A stretch of DNA of 64,000 bases, taken from positions 1-64,000 of the forward strand of contig NZ_JACHJL010000018.1 in NCBI RefSeq assembly GCF_014203645.1. The letters run 5' to 3'. Of this stretch, positions 17,326-26,249 are shown piece after piece. The position numbers and the translations under genes were made by a program. Origin of the DNA: Streptomyces zagrosensis. Lineage in GTDB: Bacteria > Actinomycetota > Actinomycetes > Streptomycetales > Streptomycetaceae. The notes below the pieces were generated by a model, which was not told the DNA's origin, did not search any database, and saw nothing but the letters and a program-made list of their open reading frames with translations. Position 1 is the first letter of the stretch; every line of letters starts with the position of its first letter.

Positions 17326-18176
17326 CAGGAGCCCTCCTCGGGGTCGGGAAGCGTGGCGGCAGGGCCGTCGAGCACGATGTTCCAGCGGTAGCCAAGCGAC
17401 CACTCGGGGACGGACAGTGCGTGGTCGTAGCTGGCGACCAGCCGCTCCCGCGCGGCCGGCTCGGTGACCGACTGCAAGATCGGGTCGTAGGGGAACAGGG
17501 GATCGCCGGGGAAGTACATCTGCGTCACCAAACGCTGCGTGAAGGCCGTACCGAACAGCGAGAAGTGGATGTGTGCGGGCCGCCAGGCATTGTCGTGGTT
17601 GCGCCAGGGGTAGGCCCCGGGCTTGATGGTGGTGAACCGGTACCCGCCCTGGTCGTCGGTCAGGCAGCGGCCGACGCCGGTGAAGTGCGGGTCCAGCGGC
17701 GCGGGGTGCTGGTCGCGCTGGTGCGCGTACCGGCCGGAGGCGTTGGCCTGCCACACCTCCACCAACTGGCCCCGCACGGGCCGACCAGCCCGGTCGGTGA
17801 TCCGGCCCGATACGGTGATCCGCTCGCCGAGCGGCTCTCCCAGATGCTGCCGGGTGAGGTCGGCGTCGAGGTCGGTGACGTCGGTGACCCCGAAGACGGG
17901 GCCGTGCAGTTCAGCGGCCTCGGGGTCCTCCACTCGCACCAGCGGTTGCCGGGGGTGGCGCAGGACGCTGCTGCGGTAGGGGGCGAAGTTGCGCGGCGGG
18001 TGGTCGAGCGGGGCGGCACCTGCGGTCACGGCCTCGGCCGCGCGCGCGTGGGCGGCGCTGATCTCCGCGCTGATCTCCCGCTGCGTTGGGACGACGGGCT
18101 GCGGGGCCGGCAACTGCGGTGTGGGAGCGGCGGGTTCGCTGCTCTTGCGCTGGGGCGTCAGGGATGCGTGAGACAT
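17325..18176 (-). CDS. pcaH: Protocatechuate 3,4-dioxygenase beta subunit (PcaH)
   Basis: 283 residues from ATG 18176, with GAGAGGTG upstream. It carries the non-haem Fe(III) site: Tyr150 (ASGRYAHQ), Tyr189 (KPGAYPW), His202 and His204 (RPAHIHFS), in the expected order. It starts with about 55 residues of Pro/Gln/Ala-rich extension, longer than in proteobacterial PcaH. PRNFAPYRSSVLRHP marks the family N-terminus. Together with PcaG it opens the ring of protocatechuate between the hydroxyls. The gene starts 11 bases after pcaF ends. Confidence 0.97.
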   Translation of the reverse strand: MSHASLTPQRKSSEPAAPTPQLPAPQPVVPTQREISAEISAAHARAAEAVTAGAAPLDHPPRNFAPYRSSVLRHPRQPLVRVEDPEAAELHGPVFGVTDVTDLDADLTRQHLGEPLGERITVSGRITDRAGRPVRGQLVEVWQANASGRYAHQRDQHPAPLDPHFTGVGRCLTDDQGGYRFTTIKPGAYPWRNHDNAWRPAHIHFSLFGTAFTQRLVTQMYFPGDPLFPYDPILQSVTEPAARERLVASYDHALSVPEWSLGYRWNIVLDGPAATLPDPEEGS

Positions 18177-18186
18177 GGGTGGCGGA

Positions 18187-19377
18187 TCACCTCTCCAAAA
18201 CGAGGGCCAGGCCCTGGCCGACGCCGATACACAGCGCGGCCAGGCCGGTACCGGAGCCCGCGGCGGCGAGCTGGTGGGCGACGGCGCCGGTGATACGGGC
18301 CCCGGACGCGCCGAGCGGATGCCCGATCGCCAGGGCGCCGCCGCGCGGGTTGACGATGGCCGGGTCCAGGTCGGGCCACTGGCCAAGGCAGGCGAGCGCT
18401 TGGGCGGCGAACGCCTCGTTGAGCTCGACGGTACGTAGTTCGCCGGCGCTACGGGCGGCCTTGTGCAGCGCGCGCTGCACGGCCGTGACCGGGCCGATGC
18501 CGAACCACTGCGGCTCCACGCCGGTGACGGCCGACGCGGCGAGCCGGGCCAACGGTTCGCGGCCGGTGGCGCGCAGCCCGTCCTCGTCGGTGAGCAACAG
18601 CGCCGCGGCGCCGTCGTTGAGCGGCGAAGAGTTGCCCGCGGTCACGGTGCCGTCCGGGCGAAAGACGGGCCCCAGTTTCGCCAGCGCCGCGAGGCTGGAG
18701 TCGGCGCGGATGGTCTCGTCCCGAGCCAGCTCCACCCCCTCCACGGGGACCACCTCGGCGTCGTACTGACCCTCTTGCCAGGCGCGTGCCGCCTTCTCGT
18801 GGCTGGCAAGCGCGAACGCATCTTGCGCGGCGCGGTCGATGCCATAGCGGTCGGCAACCAGCTCGGCACCCTCACCGAGGGCGACCGTCCACTCCTTGGG
18901 CAGCTGCGGATTGACCATCCGCCACCCCAGCGTCGTGGAATACAACTCCTGGTGCCCGGCGGGGAAGCCGCGAGCGGGCTTGGGCAGCACCCACGGGGCG
19001 CGGCTCATCGACTCGACACCGCCTGCCACCGCGATCGACGCGTCACCGACCGCGATGGCACGAGCGGCCTGGATGACGGCTTCCATGCCGGACCCGCACA
19101 GCCGGTTGACGGTGGTGCCCGGCACCGTGACCGGCAGGCCGGCCAGCAGTACGGCCATGCGGGCCACGTCCCGGTTCTCTTCCCCGGCGCCGTTGGCGTT
19201 GCCGAAGAACACATCGTCGATCCGGGCCGGGTCCAAATCCGTGGAGCGGCCGACAAGGGCGCGCAGTACCCCGGCGGCAAGGTCGTCAGGGCGTACGCCG
19301 GACAAGGCGCCGCCGTACTTGCCGATGGGCGTGCGTACGGCATCGACGATGTAGACAGCGCGCAGACGATCACTCAT
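18187..19377 (-). CDS. pcaF: 3-oxoadipyl-CoA thiolase (PcaF)
   Basis: 396 residues, the last step of the pathway: 3-oxoadipyl-CoA plus CoA gives succinyl-CoA and acetyl-CoA. It is a thiolase superfamily protein with acyl-carrying Cys94 in NRLCGSGMEAV, the His in IGHPLGASGARI and the second Cys in ALCIGVGQG. The start YIVDAVRTPIGKYGGALS is typical. Thiolases are broad, and the PcaF assignment rests on its place between pcaJ and pcaH. The ATG is 73 bases after pcaJ. Confidence 0.95.
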   Translation of the reverse strand: MSDRLRAVYIVDAVRTPIGKYGGALSGVRPDDLAAGVLRALVGRSTDLDPARIDDVFFGNANGAGEENRDVARMAVLLAGLPVTVPGTTVNRLCGSGMEAVIQAARAIAVGDASIAVAGGVESMSRAPWVLPKPARGFPAGHQELYSTTLGWRMVNPQLPKEWTVALGEGAELVADRYGIDRAAQDAFALASHEKAARAWQEGQYDAEVVPVEGVELARDETIRADSSLAALAKLGPVFRPDGTVTAGNSSPLNDGAAALLLTDEDGLRATGREPLARLAASAVTGVEPQWFGIGPVTAVQRALHKAARSAGELRTVELNEAFAAQALACLGQWPDLDPAIVNPRGGALAIGHPLGASGARITGAVAHQLAAAGSGTGLAALCIGVGQGLALVLER

Positions 19378-19449
19378 GTCAACTCCTGGTACGGACGGCC
19401 GACCAGCAAGCCCCGGCGTCGGCGGGTGGCGGGGTGTGCGGGTGGCCGG

Positions 19450-20094
19450 TCATGCGGTGGCGGTGGGGATGCGGACGGGCGCGGCCGTGTGCTGCTGGAT
19501 GTCCGCGGGCGTGATGCCAGGGGCGCACTCCACGAGGAGCAGACCCGCGTCGGTCACATCGAGGACGCCCAGGTCGGTGATGATGCGGTGGACGCACCCC
19601 GCGCCGGTCAACGGCAGCGTGCAGCGCTCGACGATCTTCGGTGAGCCGTCCTTGGCGGTGTGGTCGGTCAGGGCGATGACCCGGCGGGCCCCGTGCACCA
19701 GGTCCATGGCGCCGCCCATGCCCTTGACTAGCTTGCCGGGCACCGACCAGTTGGCCAGATCGCCGGTGGCCGACACCTGCATGGCGCCCAGCACGGCGAC
19801 ATCGATATGTCCGCCGCGGATCATTCCGAAGGAGAGCGCGGAGTCGAAGAACGCGGCACCCGGCAAGACGGTGACCGTCTCCTTGCCTGCGTTGACCAGG
19901 TCGGGGTCCACGTCGTCGGGCGCCGGGTAGGGGCCCACGCCCAAGATGCCGTTCTCCGAATGGATGACCACATCCACGCCGGCCGGAAGCAGGCCGGGTA
20001 TCAGTGTGGGCAGCCCGATTCCCAGGTTCACATACGCCCCGTCGGTCAGCTCGGCGGCTGCCCGGGCGGCCATCTCTTCGCGCGTCCAGGCCAT
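19450..20094 (-). CDS. pcaJ: 3-oxoadipate CoA-transferase subunit B (PcaJ)
   Basis: 214 residues from ATG 20094 (MAWTREEMAARAAAEL, the usual PcaJ start, five bases after the pcaI stop). A GTG at 20103 would overlap pcaI but is less conserved. It carries the catalytic glutamate, Glu47 in HSENG, which forms the enzyme-CoA thioester. GIGLPTLIPG and SVPGKLVKGMGGAMDLV are typical of SCOT subunit B. It moves CoA from succinyl-CoA to 3-oxoadipate together with PcaI. Confidence 0.96.
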   Translation of the reverse strand: MAWTREEMAARAAAELTDGAYVNLGIGLPTLIPGLLPAGVDVVIHSENGILGVGPYPAPDDVDPDLVNAGKETVTVLPGAAFFDSALSFGMIRGGHIDVAVLGAMQVSATGDLANWSVPGKLVKGMGGAMDLVHGARRVIALTDHTAKDGSPKIVERCTLPLTGAGCVHRIITDLGVLDVTDAGLLLVECAPGITPADIQQHTAAPVRIPTATA

Positions 20095-20099
20095 CGGCC

Positions 20100-20918
20100 T
20101 CACACCGTCCCTCGTGTCACCGGCGCCGATGTCGTGCGCCGTTCGATGCCCTTGGCCGCGGCCTGCTCAGGCGTCAGCTCCACCACGCGCTGGACGAACA
20201 CGCCGGGCACGTGGACCGCGTCCGGGTCCAGCTCACCGGGCTCGACCAACTCTTCCACCTCGGCGATCGTCACTCGGCCGGCCATCGCTGCCAGCGGATT
20301 GAAGTTACGGGCGGCGCGGTGAAAGACCAGATTGCCGTGCCGATCGCCCTTGGCGGCCCGCACCAGCGCGAAGTCCGTGGTGATGGCGCGCTCCATGACG
20401 TAGGCGCGCCCGTCGAACTCGCGGACCTCCTTGGCGGGCGACGGCTTGGCCACCTCCGCGGCCCCTGCCCCAGCAGCGTTCAGCCCTGCTTCGGCGGCGG
20501 CCTTCGGTGCGTAGCGCCAGGGCAGCCCCCCATCGGCGACCTGGGTACCGACGCCGGCGGGGGTGTAGAAGGCGGGGATGCCGCAGCCGCCGGCGCGCAG
20601 CCGCTCGGCGAGCGTCCCCTGGGGCACCAGCTCCACCTCCAGCTCACCGCCGAGGTACTGGCGGGCGAACTCCCGGTTGTCCCCGATGTAGGAGCCGGTG
20701 ACCCGGGCGATCCGGCCCGCGGCGAGGAGGATGCCAAGGCCCCCGCCGTCCACGCCGCAGTTGTTGGAGACCACGCTCAGCCCGCCGACGCCGCGTGCGT
20801 GTACCGCCTCGATCAGTACGTTCGGCACGCCGCTGAGCCCGAATCCGCCAACGGCCAGCGAGGCGTGCTCCGGGAGGTCATCGACCGCCTCCGCGGCGGT
20901 CGCTCTGACTTTGTCCAT
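20100..20918 (-). CDS. pcaI: 3-oxoadipate CoA-transferase subunit A (PcaI)
   Basis: 272 residues from ATG 20918 (MDKVRATAAEAVDDLP), with AAGGA about ten bases upstream; the longer frame to 20978 lacks a ribosome site. It shows subunit A features: VGGFGLSGVPNVLIEAV, VSNNCGVDGGGLG, GGCGIPAFYTPAGVGT and GNLVFHRAARNFNP. It is the first gene of the pca operon. Upstream is the palindrome ATGAACT-AA-AGTTCAT (20994-21009), then the divergent tandem IclR gene, so the operon is probably induced through that regulator. Confidence 0.95.
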   Translation of the reverse strand: MDKVRATAAEAVDDLPEHASLAVGGFGLSGVPNVLIEAVHARGVGGLSVVSNNCGVDGGGLGILLAAGRIARVTGSYIGDNREFARQYLGGELEVELVPQGTLAERLRAGGCGIPAFYTPAGVGTQVADGGLPWRYAPKAAAEAGLNAAGAGAAEVAKPSPAKEVREFDGRAYVMERAITTDFALVRAAKGDRHGNLVFHRAARNFNPLAAMAGRVTIAEVEELVEPGELDPDAVHVPGVFVQRVVELTPEQAAAKGIERRTTSAPVTRGTV

Positions 20919-20993
20919 GCAGGGGGTTCCTTGTCCCGAGCTGACGCCGCGCGGAGGGTTGCCTGGGCGGCGCCACACCGCTACGTTCGCCAG

Positions 20994-21009
20994 ATGAACT
21001 AAAGTTCAT
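20994..21009. promoter_or_regulatory. Palindromic operator between pcaI and the tandem IclR gene
   Basis: Arms 20994-21000 (ATGAACT) and 21003-21009 (AGTTCAT) are exact reverse complements with a 2-base centre, 76 bases before the pcaI start. Inverted repeats of this size are common for IclR- or MarR-type pca regulators. Confidence 0.6.
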
Positions 21010-21166
21010 TGATGTGCCCATAGTTTGCGTTCCCCCGGCACATGTGTCAACGCCCCGCCGCCCCCAGGCGACCACACCGCGACTACGCTCCGCTACCGCA
21101 CCCCCGCCGTCGTCCGCCCGCCGCCCGGGCGCTCATGGCGGCCATGAGATCCGCACGGAGAGCCCG

Positions 21167-22912
21167 ATGCCAGCCCTGCACCCCGCTAGCCCGCCTGGTC
21201 AGCCCGACCCGCCTGGTCAGCCCGCCCCGCCCGGTCCGCCCGGTCCGGCGGGTCTCACACCACCCGCCGAGGCAGTCGGCCCGCTCATGCGCGGCATCGC
21301 CGTGCTCCGCGCGATCAGCGACGCGGGTGGCCGCATCAGCCTCAGCGACCTGGTCCGCGGCACCGGGCTCGCCCGCTCCACCACCGACCGCGTCGTCGCC
21401 ACGCTGGCCCGCATGGACTATCTGCGCCTGGACCAGTACACCGCCGTGCTCGCTCCACGCCTGATGGAGCTCGGCAACGCCTACCTGGCCGCGCTCGGGC
21501 TGCCTGGCCCGCTCGGGCCACTGGCCGAACACCTCGCGGAGGAACTGGACGAGTCGGTCTCCCTCGCCGTTCCGGACGGCGACGGAATCCGCTTCGTCCA
21601 CCAGACCACTCGCCGGCGCGCCATGTCGCTCACCTTCCGCATCGGCGATCTGCTGCCCGTCGAACGCACCGCCCCGGGGCCGCTGTTCGCCGCCGAATGG
21701 TCCGCCGAGCAGTGGGCGCACTGGCACGAGCGCCGGGCAACCAATGACGGCAACGACGCGTTCTCGTCCGTACTCCCATCCGCGCCACAGGCACCCGCAC
21801 ACGGGGGCCGTCACGGGGATGGCCTGGCCTTCGAGGAGCGCGCGGCACAGGCGGGCCGGCGCGGCTGGGCCGAGGACGACCAGCGAATTGAGCCCGGCCT
21901 GATCGCCCTTGGCCTGCTCGTACGCGCCCCGGACGGGCGGCCCGCCTGCGCACTGAGCGTGGTCAGCCACACCAGCAGGCACAGCGCCGTATCCCTGCGC
22001 CGCTCGGTGCTGCCCCGCGCGCGCGAGACGGTGGGCGCCATGGAGCGCACGCTGCGACAGGCAGCTCCCGTACTGTCCGTGCCCGCCGCCGGGCTCGCCG
22101 ACTGGACCAACGCCTCCAAGCAGGAACTCGGAGCCGAATTCGTGGAGTCCCTCGCGCGCGGGCTGACCGTGCTGACCGCCTTCGACGAAGGCAGGGCCGA
22201 ACTCCCGCTGACCGCCATCGCCTCGGCCACGGGCCTGGCCCGGGCCACCGCGCGGCGCGCGCTGATCACCTTGGCACACCTCGGCTACGTCACCTCGGCA
22301 GGCGGCACCTTCCGCCTCACCCCACGGGTGCTGGCCCTTGGCTATCCGCCGCTCTCCCGCACGACCCTCCCCGACATCGTCGCGCCCCATCTGGCCTCGC
22401 TCGTTCAGCGCCTGCACGACTCGGCTTCGCTGGCCGTCCTGGACGGCGACGACATCCGATATACGGCGCGGGTCGCCACCAGCCGCGTCATGAGCGTCAA
22501 CATCACCTTGGGCACGCGCTTTCCCGCGTACGCGACGTCCATGGGACGCGTCCTGCTCGCCGATCTCCCAGCCGCCGACCGCGCCGCCCGGCTCGCCCGC
22601 GCCCAGCCACAGGCCCTGACCCCGCACACCATCACCCGCCCGGTGGACCTGGCCGCGGTGCTCGCGAGCGTGGAGCGGTCGGGATACGCCCTGGTGGACG
22701 AGGAGTTGGAGGAGGGACTGCGCTCCGTGGCCGTGCCCGTACGCGATCGGGATGGGCGGGCGGTGGCCGCGGTCAACGTGGCCATGCACACCAGCCGCCG
22801 CACCCTTGACGAGTGCCTCACCGAGGCCCTTCCCGCACTGCGCACCACCGCCGAACGCATCGAGGCCGACCTGCACATCGCCGAGCGCTTCCTGCGCATC
22901 CCCACCATCTGA
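21167..22912 (+). CDS. Tandem (double) IclR-family regulator, likely of the pca operon
   Basis: 581 residues from ATG 21167 (GGAG seven bases upstream); the frame opening at the GTG at 21014 crosses the operator and is unlikely. Two complete IclR proteins are fused. Module 1 has a winged helix at about 37-105 (ISLSDLVRGTGLARSTTDRVV) and an effector domain to about 310 with a Gly/Arg/Asp-rich insertion near 200-240. Module 2 has a winged helix at about 325-395 (LPLTAIASATGLARATARRAL) and an effector domain (DSASLAVLDGDDIRYTARV, RSVAVPVRDRDG) to the end. IclR proteins bind operators as dimers, so one chain may supply both halves. Pathway regulators of this family (PcaR, PcaU, PobR) bind aromatic or adipate-type inducers. 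In S. coelicolor this position holds the MarR-type PcaV instead. Confidence 0.9.
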   Translation: MPALHPASPPGQPDPPGQPAPPGPPGPAGLTPPAEAVGPLMRGIAVLRAISDAGGRISLSDLVRGTGLARSTTDRVVATLARMDYLRLDQYTAVLAPRLMELGNAYLAALGLPGPLGPLAEHLAEELDESVSLAVPDGDGIRFVHQTTRRRAMSLTFRIGDLLPVERTAPGPLFAAEWSAEQWAHWHERRATNDGNDAFSSVLPSAPQAPAHGGRHGDGLAFEERAAQAGRRGWAEDDQRIEPGLIALGLLVRAPDGRPACALSVVSHTSRHSAVSLRRSVLPRARETVGAMERTLRQAAPVLSVPAAGLADWTNASKQELGAEFVESLARGLTVLTAFDEGRAELPLTAIASATGLARATARRALITLAHLGYVTSAGGTFRLTPRVLALGYPPLSRTTLPDIVAPHLASLVQRLHDSASLAVLDGDDIRYTARVATSRVMSVNITLGTRFPAYATSMGRVLLADLPAADRAARLARAQPQALTPHTITRPVDLAAVLASVERSGYALVDEELEEGLRSVAVPVRDRDGRAVAAVNVAMHTSRRTLDECLTEALPALRTTAERIEADLHIAERFLRIPTI

Positions 22913-23043
22913 ACGCGGTACGGACCGGTTGCCTGCGCCGCGGTCTGGGCGCAGTGCGTACCCGGCGCGATGGAGCGAACCCGCGCCGGGTTCACCGCAG
23001 GCCAAGTCGGGCCCCACACAGGCCAAGACGTATCCGGCGCAGA

Positions 23044-24429
23044 TCAGGCGTCCGACAGGGCCGTCGATGGCGGCACGGCCGCAGCCCGGTCCCCGCCGCG
23101 GTGCGAAGTGCCGCCGAGCCGCGTCGCCAACGGAACCAACGCGATGGCGACGGCGCCAAGCAGCCCGGCCGCGGCGAACGCGGGGAACCCCCAGGACTCG
23201 TTGCCGTGCGCGGCCAAGGCACCACCGAGCCATGGCCCGAACACGGCGCCGGTGCGCCCGACGCCGGTCACCCAGCCGAGGCCGGCGGCCCGTTCGCTCC
23301 CCTGGTAGACGGCGCCGGTGGCCGCGTACACCATCACCTGCGCGCTGAACAGCCAGACACCGGTGACGGCCACCACGGCGTACATCACCGCCATCGGGAG
23401 GTCCGCCTTGAGCAGGAGCGCACCCGCAGCGGTGAGCACGAACCACAGCGCGGAGATCCTGACGGCGCCGAACCGGTCGGCGGCGCGCCCCGCGATGAGC
23501 ATGCCGACGATGCCGCCCGCGTTGATGACCAGCAGGAAACTGACCGACGAGGTCAGGCCGTAACCCGCTGCCCGCATCAACTGCGGCAGCCAGGTACTCA
23601 CCCCGTACACCAGCAGCAGACCGCTGAAGGAGGCGAGCCACAACAGCGGTGTCGCCCAGCGGACCTCGGGCCTGAACAGGGCCAGGACCGTGCTCCAGCG
23701 GCCCTGCGCCCCGCCGGCGGGGGTCTGCGCCGCGCCGGGCGCGGGCAGCCCATAGCGGCCGGCCACCTGGGCGGCCTGGGATTGCTTGCCCCAGGCGTGC
23801 AGCACCCCCGGCGACTCGGGCAGTAGCTTGAGCAGCAAGGGGGTGGCGATCAGCGCGGGCAACACACCGGCCCAAAACACCCAGCGCCAGCCCCAGGCCG
23901 GGGCCACCGTCATGCCGAGTGCCGTGGCCACCATGCCGCCGGCGTGGTACGAGGTCATCAGCAGCCCGGTGGTCAGTGCCGCGCGCCCCGGTGGCGCAAA
24001 CTCCAAGATCATCGCCAGGCACAGCGGCATCAGGCCCCCGAGCCCGAGCCCCGCAACGAATCGCCCGGCGCCGAACAGGGTGGCGGTCTCAGCCACCGCA
24101 CACAGCGCGGAGCCCAGCGAGAACAGCGCCACACTGCCGATCAGCAGGGGCCTGCGGCCCAGCCAGTCGGTGAGGTTTCCCGTGACCAGCGCGCCGATGA
24201 GCATGCCGAAGGTGGTCCAACTGCCGATGGTGCCGGCGGTGGACGAGGTCAGGCCGAGGCCGGTGTCGTCCAGCAGATGAGGCATGACGGCGCCGTACAT
24301 GGTGACGTCCATGCCGTCGAAGAACACGGCCAGCCAGCACAGGGCGAGAACGGGGAACACGGTGCGCAGGCTGTGCGGTGGGCGGCCGGTGGGCTGCGCT
24401 TGCTGGTCCGGTTTTCCGGTGGAGGTCAT
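23044..24429 (-). CDS. pcaK: Aromatic acid:H+ symporter of the MFS AAHS family (PcaK-like)
   Basis: 461 residues with 12 predicted transmembrane helices. Hallmarks of the AAHS family are DGMDVTMYGAVMPHL in helix 1 (Asp pair needed for aromatic-acid transport) and GxxxDxxGRR-type loops (GNLTDWLGRRPLL, AGRAADRFGAVR). Helix 4 carries GAGRFVAGLGLGGLMPL, and the central loop has PESPG. It should import 4-hydroxybenzoate or protocatechuate. The ATG at 24429 has AAGGAC upstream. It converges on the tandem IclR gene and has its own promoter region with a related TGAAC half-site (24475-24485). Confidence 0.92.
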   Translation of the reverse strand: MTSTGKPDQQAQPTGRPPHSLRTVFPVLALCWLAVFFDGMDVTMYGAVMPHLLDDTGLGLTSSTAGTIGSWTTFGMLIGALVTGNLTDWLGRRPLLIGSVALFSLGSALCAVAETATLFGAGRFVAGLGLGGLMPLCLAMILEFAPPGRAALTTGLLMTSYHAGGMVATALGMTVAPAWGWRWVFWAGVLPALIATPLLLKLLPESPGVLHAWGKQSQAAQVAGRYGLPAPGAAQTPAGGAQGRWSTVLALFRPEVRWATPLLWLASFSGLLLVYGVSTWLPQLMRAAGYGLTSSVSFLLVINAGGIVGMLIAGRAADRFGAVRISALWFVLTAAGALLLKADLPMAVMYAVVAVTGVWLFSAQVMVYAATGAVYQGSERAAGLGWVTGVGRTGAVFGPWLGGALAAHGNESWGFPAFAAAGLLGAVAIALVPLATRLGGTSHRGGDRAAAVPPSTALSDA

Positions 24430-24474
24430 GTCCGTCCTTGGGGGTACGCGTGCACAACACTGTGCGTTCGCATA

Positions 24475-24485
24475 GTGAACTTCAC
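24475..24485. promoter_or_regulatory. Short palindrome upstream of pcaK
   Basis: GTGAA-C-TTCAC is an 11-base palindrome about 46 bases before the pcaK start. It shares the TGAACT half-site with the pcaI operator, so the same regulator may act on both. The match is short. Confidence 0.35.
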
Positions 24486-24691
24486 TTCACTGAGTGAGGT
24501 GGCATGAGTGTCCGGGGGAGTTGTCCGGGTGTCAACGGTCGCGGCCGGACACATTCCGGCGACGGCCTCAGCGAAGCGGCCACTTACCCGGCGGCGACGC
24601 GGGCCTGCTCGCCGCGAACGGGCGCGTGGCCCACCGAGCCGGCGCTTGGCACCAAGGGCGAACCAGTGCGGCGCATGGCCGGGCGCACAAA

Positions 24692-24729
24692 CGGCCGGGC
24701 GCCCCTTGCGTACAGGATGCGCCCGGCCG
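24692..24729 (-). terminator. Terminator after the aldehyde dehydrogenase gene
   Basis: Arms 24692-24702 and 24719-24729 are exact 11-base reverse complements with a 16-base loop, 14 bases beyond the stop codon at 24743. The rest of 24486-24742 shows no gene. Confidence 0.7.
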
Positions 24730-24742
24730 GTGTGTGTGCAGG

Positions 24743-26200
24743 TCAGATGGGGTACTGGGCCTCCTGCGCACGCATGGTGATCCAGCGGGTGTCCGTAAAT
24801 GCCTCGATGTTGGCCGCACCGCCGAAGCGGGCACCGGTGCCCGATGCGCCGACACCGCCCATGGGAGCGAGCGCCTCGTCGTTGACCGTCTGGTCGTTGA
24901 TGTGGACCAGGCCGGTGGGTATGCGCTCGGCCAGGTGCAGGCCCCGCATCACATCGCGGGTGAGGATGCCCAGCGAAAGTCCGTACTCGCTCTCGGTGGC
25001 CATGGCCACCGCCTCGTCGGTGTCACGGAACGCGCGGACCGGTGCGACCGGGCCGAAGACCTCCTCGGTGTAAGCCGGGGAGGAGCCGGTGACCTCGGTG
25101 AGGACCGTTGGACGGTAGAAAAGACCTTCGTGGGTACCACCGGCGGCCAGCCGGGCGCCACCCTTGACACTCGCGGTCACCAGCGAGTGAATCTTGTCGC
25201 GCTGGGTGGCGTCGATGATCGGGCCGAGAGCCACCTCAGGGCGGGTCGGGTCGCCAACGGTGAGCTGCTCCGCCTTGTGCGCAAGGCGCTCGGCGTACTC
25301 GTCGGCGATCGACTCGTGCACCAGATGGCGCCCGGTGGTCATGCAGATCTGCCCCTGGTGGAAGAAGGACCCCCAGGCCGCGGTGGACACCGCGCGCTCC
25401 ACGTCGGCGTCGGGCAGCACGATGATCGCCGAGTTGCCGCCGAGCTCCAGATGGACGCGCTTGAGGTGCTCGGCCGCTGCGGCCCCGACCTTGCGCCCGG
25501 CCGCCGTCGATCCGGTGAAGGAGATCACCCGGGTGTGCGGATCGGTGACGAGGGCCTGCCCGGCCTCGGGCCCACCAGGCACCATGGCCAAGACGCCCGC
25601 GGGCAACCCGGCCTCCTCGAAGACCCGCATCACGGCCACACCACCGCAAACCGCCGTGCGCGGGTCCGGCTTGAGCACCACCGCGTTGCCAAGGGCGAGC
25701 GCAGGCGCCACCGAGCGGGTGGCCAGCACCAACGGGGCGTTGAACGGCGCGATGACGCCAACCACCCCGACCGGTGTGCGGCGCACCATGCTCAGGCGCG
25801 GTTGGGCGGAGGGCAACAGTTCACCGAACGGGCGGGACGCCAGGGCCGCCGCCTCGTAGCACTCCTGCGCTGCCAGGGTGGTCTCGAACTCGGCCTTGCC
25901 GAGGACGCTGCCCGCCTCGCGGATCAACCAACCGTGGATCTCCTCGGCACGCTCGGTGAACAGGTCGCCCGCGCGGCGCATGATCGCGGCCCGCTCGGTG
26001 TAGGGGGTGTCGGCCCACTGCTGCTGGGCCGTGGCGGCCCGTGCGGTGGCGCGGGCGATGTCCTCGGCGCGCCCGGAACCGATGCGCTCCAAGGTGTTGC
26101 CGGTGGCCGGTTCGACGACGGAGACCTGACCGCCCGTGGCGGGGGTCCAGCCGCCGATGCCGATCATGCCGGACCAGACGGTGGGGTCGAGAAGGGACAT
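24743..26200 (-). CDS. Benzaldehyde-type aldehyde dehydrogenase
   Basis: 485 residues from ATG 26200, with AAGGAG seven bases upstream; the frame to 26290 is an overrun. It is an NAD(P)+-dependent aldehyde dehydrogenase with PFNAPL, FTGSTAAGRKV (cofactor loop), Glu252 in HLELGGN as general base and Cys286 in HQGQICMTTGR as nucleophile; EVFGPV and the C-terminal ARFGG are also present. The HQGQICM variant is common in benzaldehyde and vanillin dehydrogenases. Its place directly after benzoylformate decarboxylase, 49 bases away, indicates oxidation of (4-hydroxy)benzaldehyde to (4-hydroxy)benzoate. 4-Hydroxybenzoate is the PobA substrate. Substrate range is inferred. Confidence 0.93.
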   Translation of the reverse strand: MSLLDPTVWSGMIGIGGWTPATGGQVSVVEPATGNTLERIGSGRAEDIARATARAATAQQQWADTPYTERAAIMRRAGDLFTERAEEIHGWLIREAGSVLGKAEFETTLAAQECYEAAALASRPFGELLPSAQPRLSMVRRTPVGVVGVIAPFNAPLVLATRSVAPALALGNAVVLKPDPRTAVCGGVAVMRVFEEAGLPAGVLAMVPGGPEAGQALVTDPHTRVISFTGSTAAGRKVGAAAAEHLKRVHLELGGNSAIIVLPDADVERAVSTAAWGSFFHQGQICMTTGRHLVHESIADEYAERLAHKAEQLTVGDPTRPEVALGPIIDATQRDKIHSLVTASVKGGARLAAGGTHEGLFYRPTVLTEVTGSSPAYTEEVFGPVAPVRAFRDTDEAVAMATESEYGLSLGILTRDVMRGLHLAERIPTGLVHINDQTVNDEALAPMGGVGASGTGARFGGAANIEAFTDTRWITMRAQEAQYPI

Positions 26201-26249
26201 CACACACTCCTTGCTGAGCGGGGGCGTACGCGGACGACGAGGATCGGCA

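Noticed and set aside
21083..24022. A 979-residue open frame on the minus strand
   Set aside because: It is antisense to the tandem IclR gene and out of frame in pcaK. Its composition is Gly/Arg/Ala-rich with no domain, a typical high-GC shadow.
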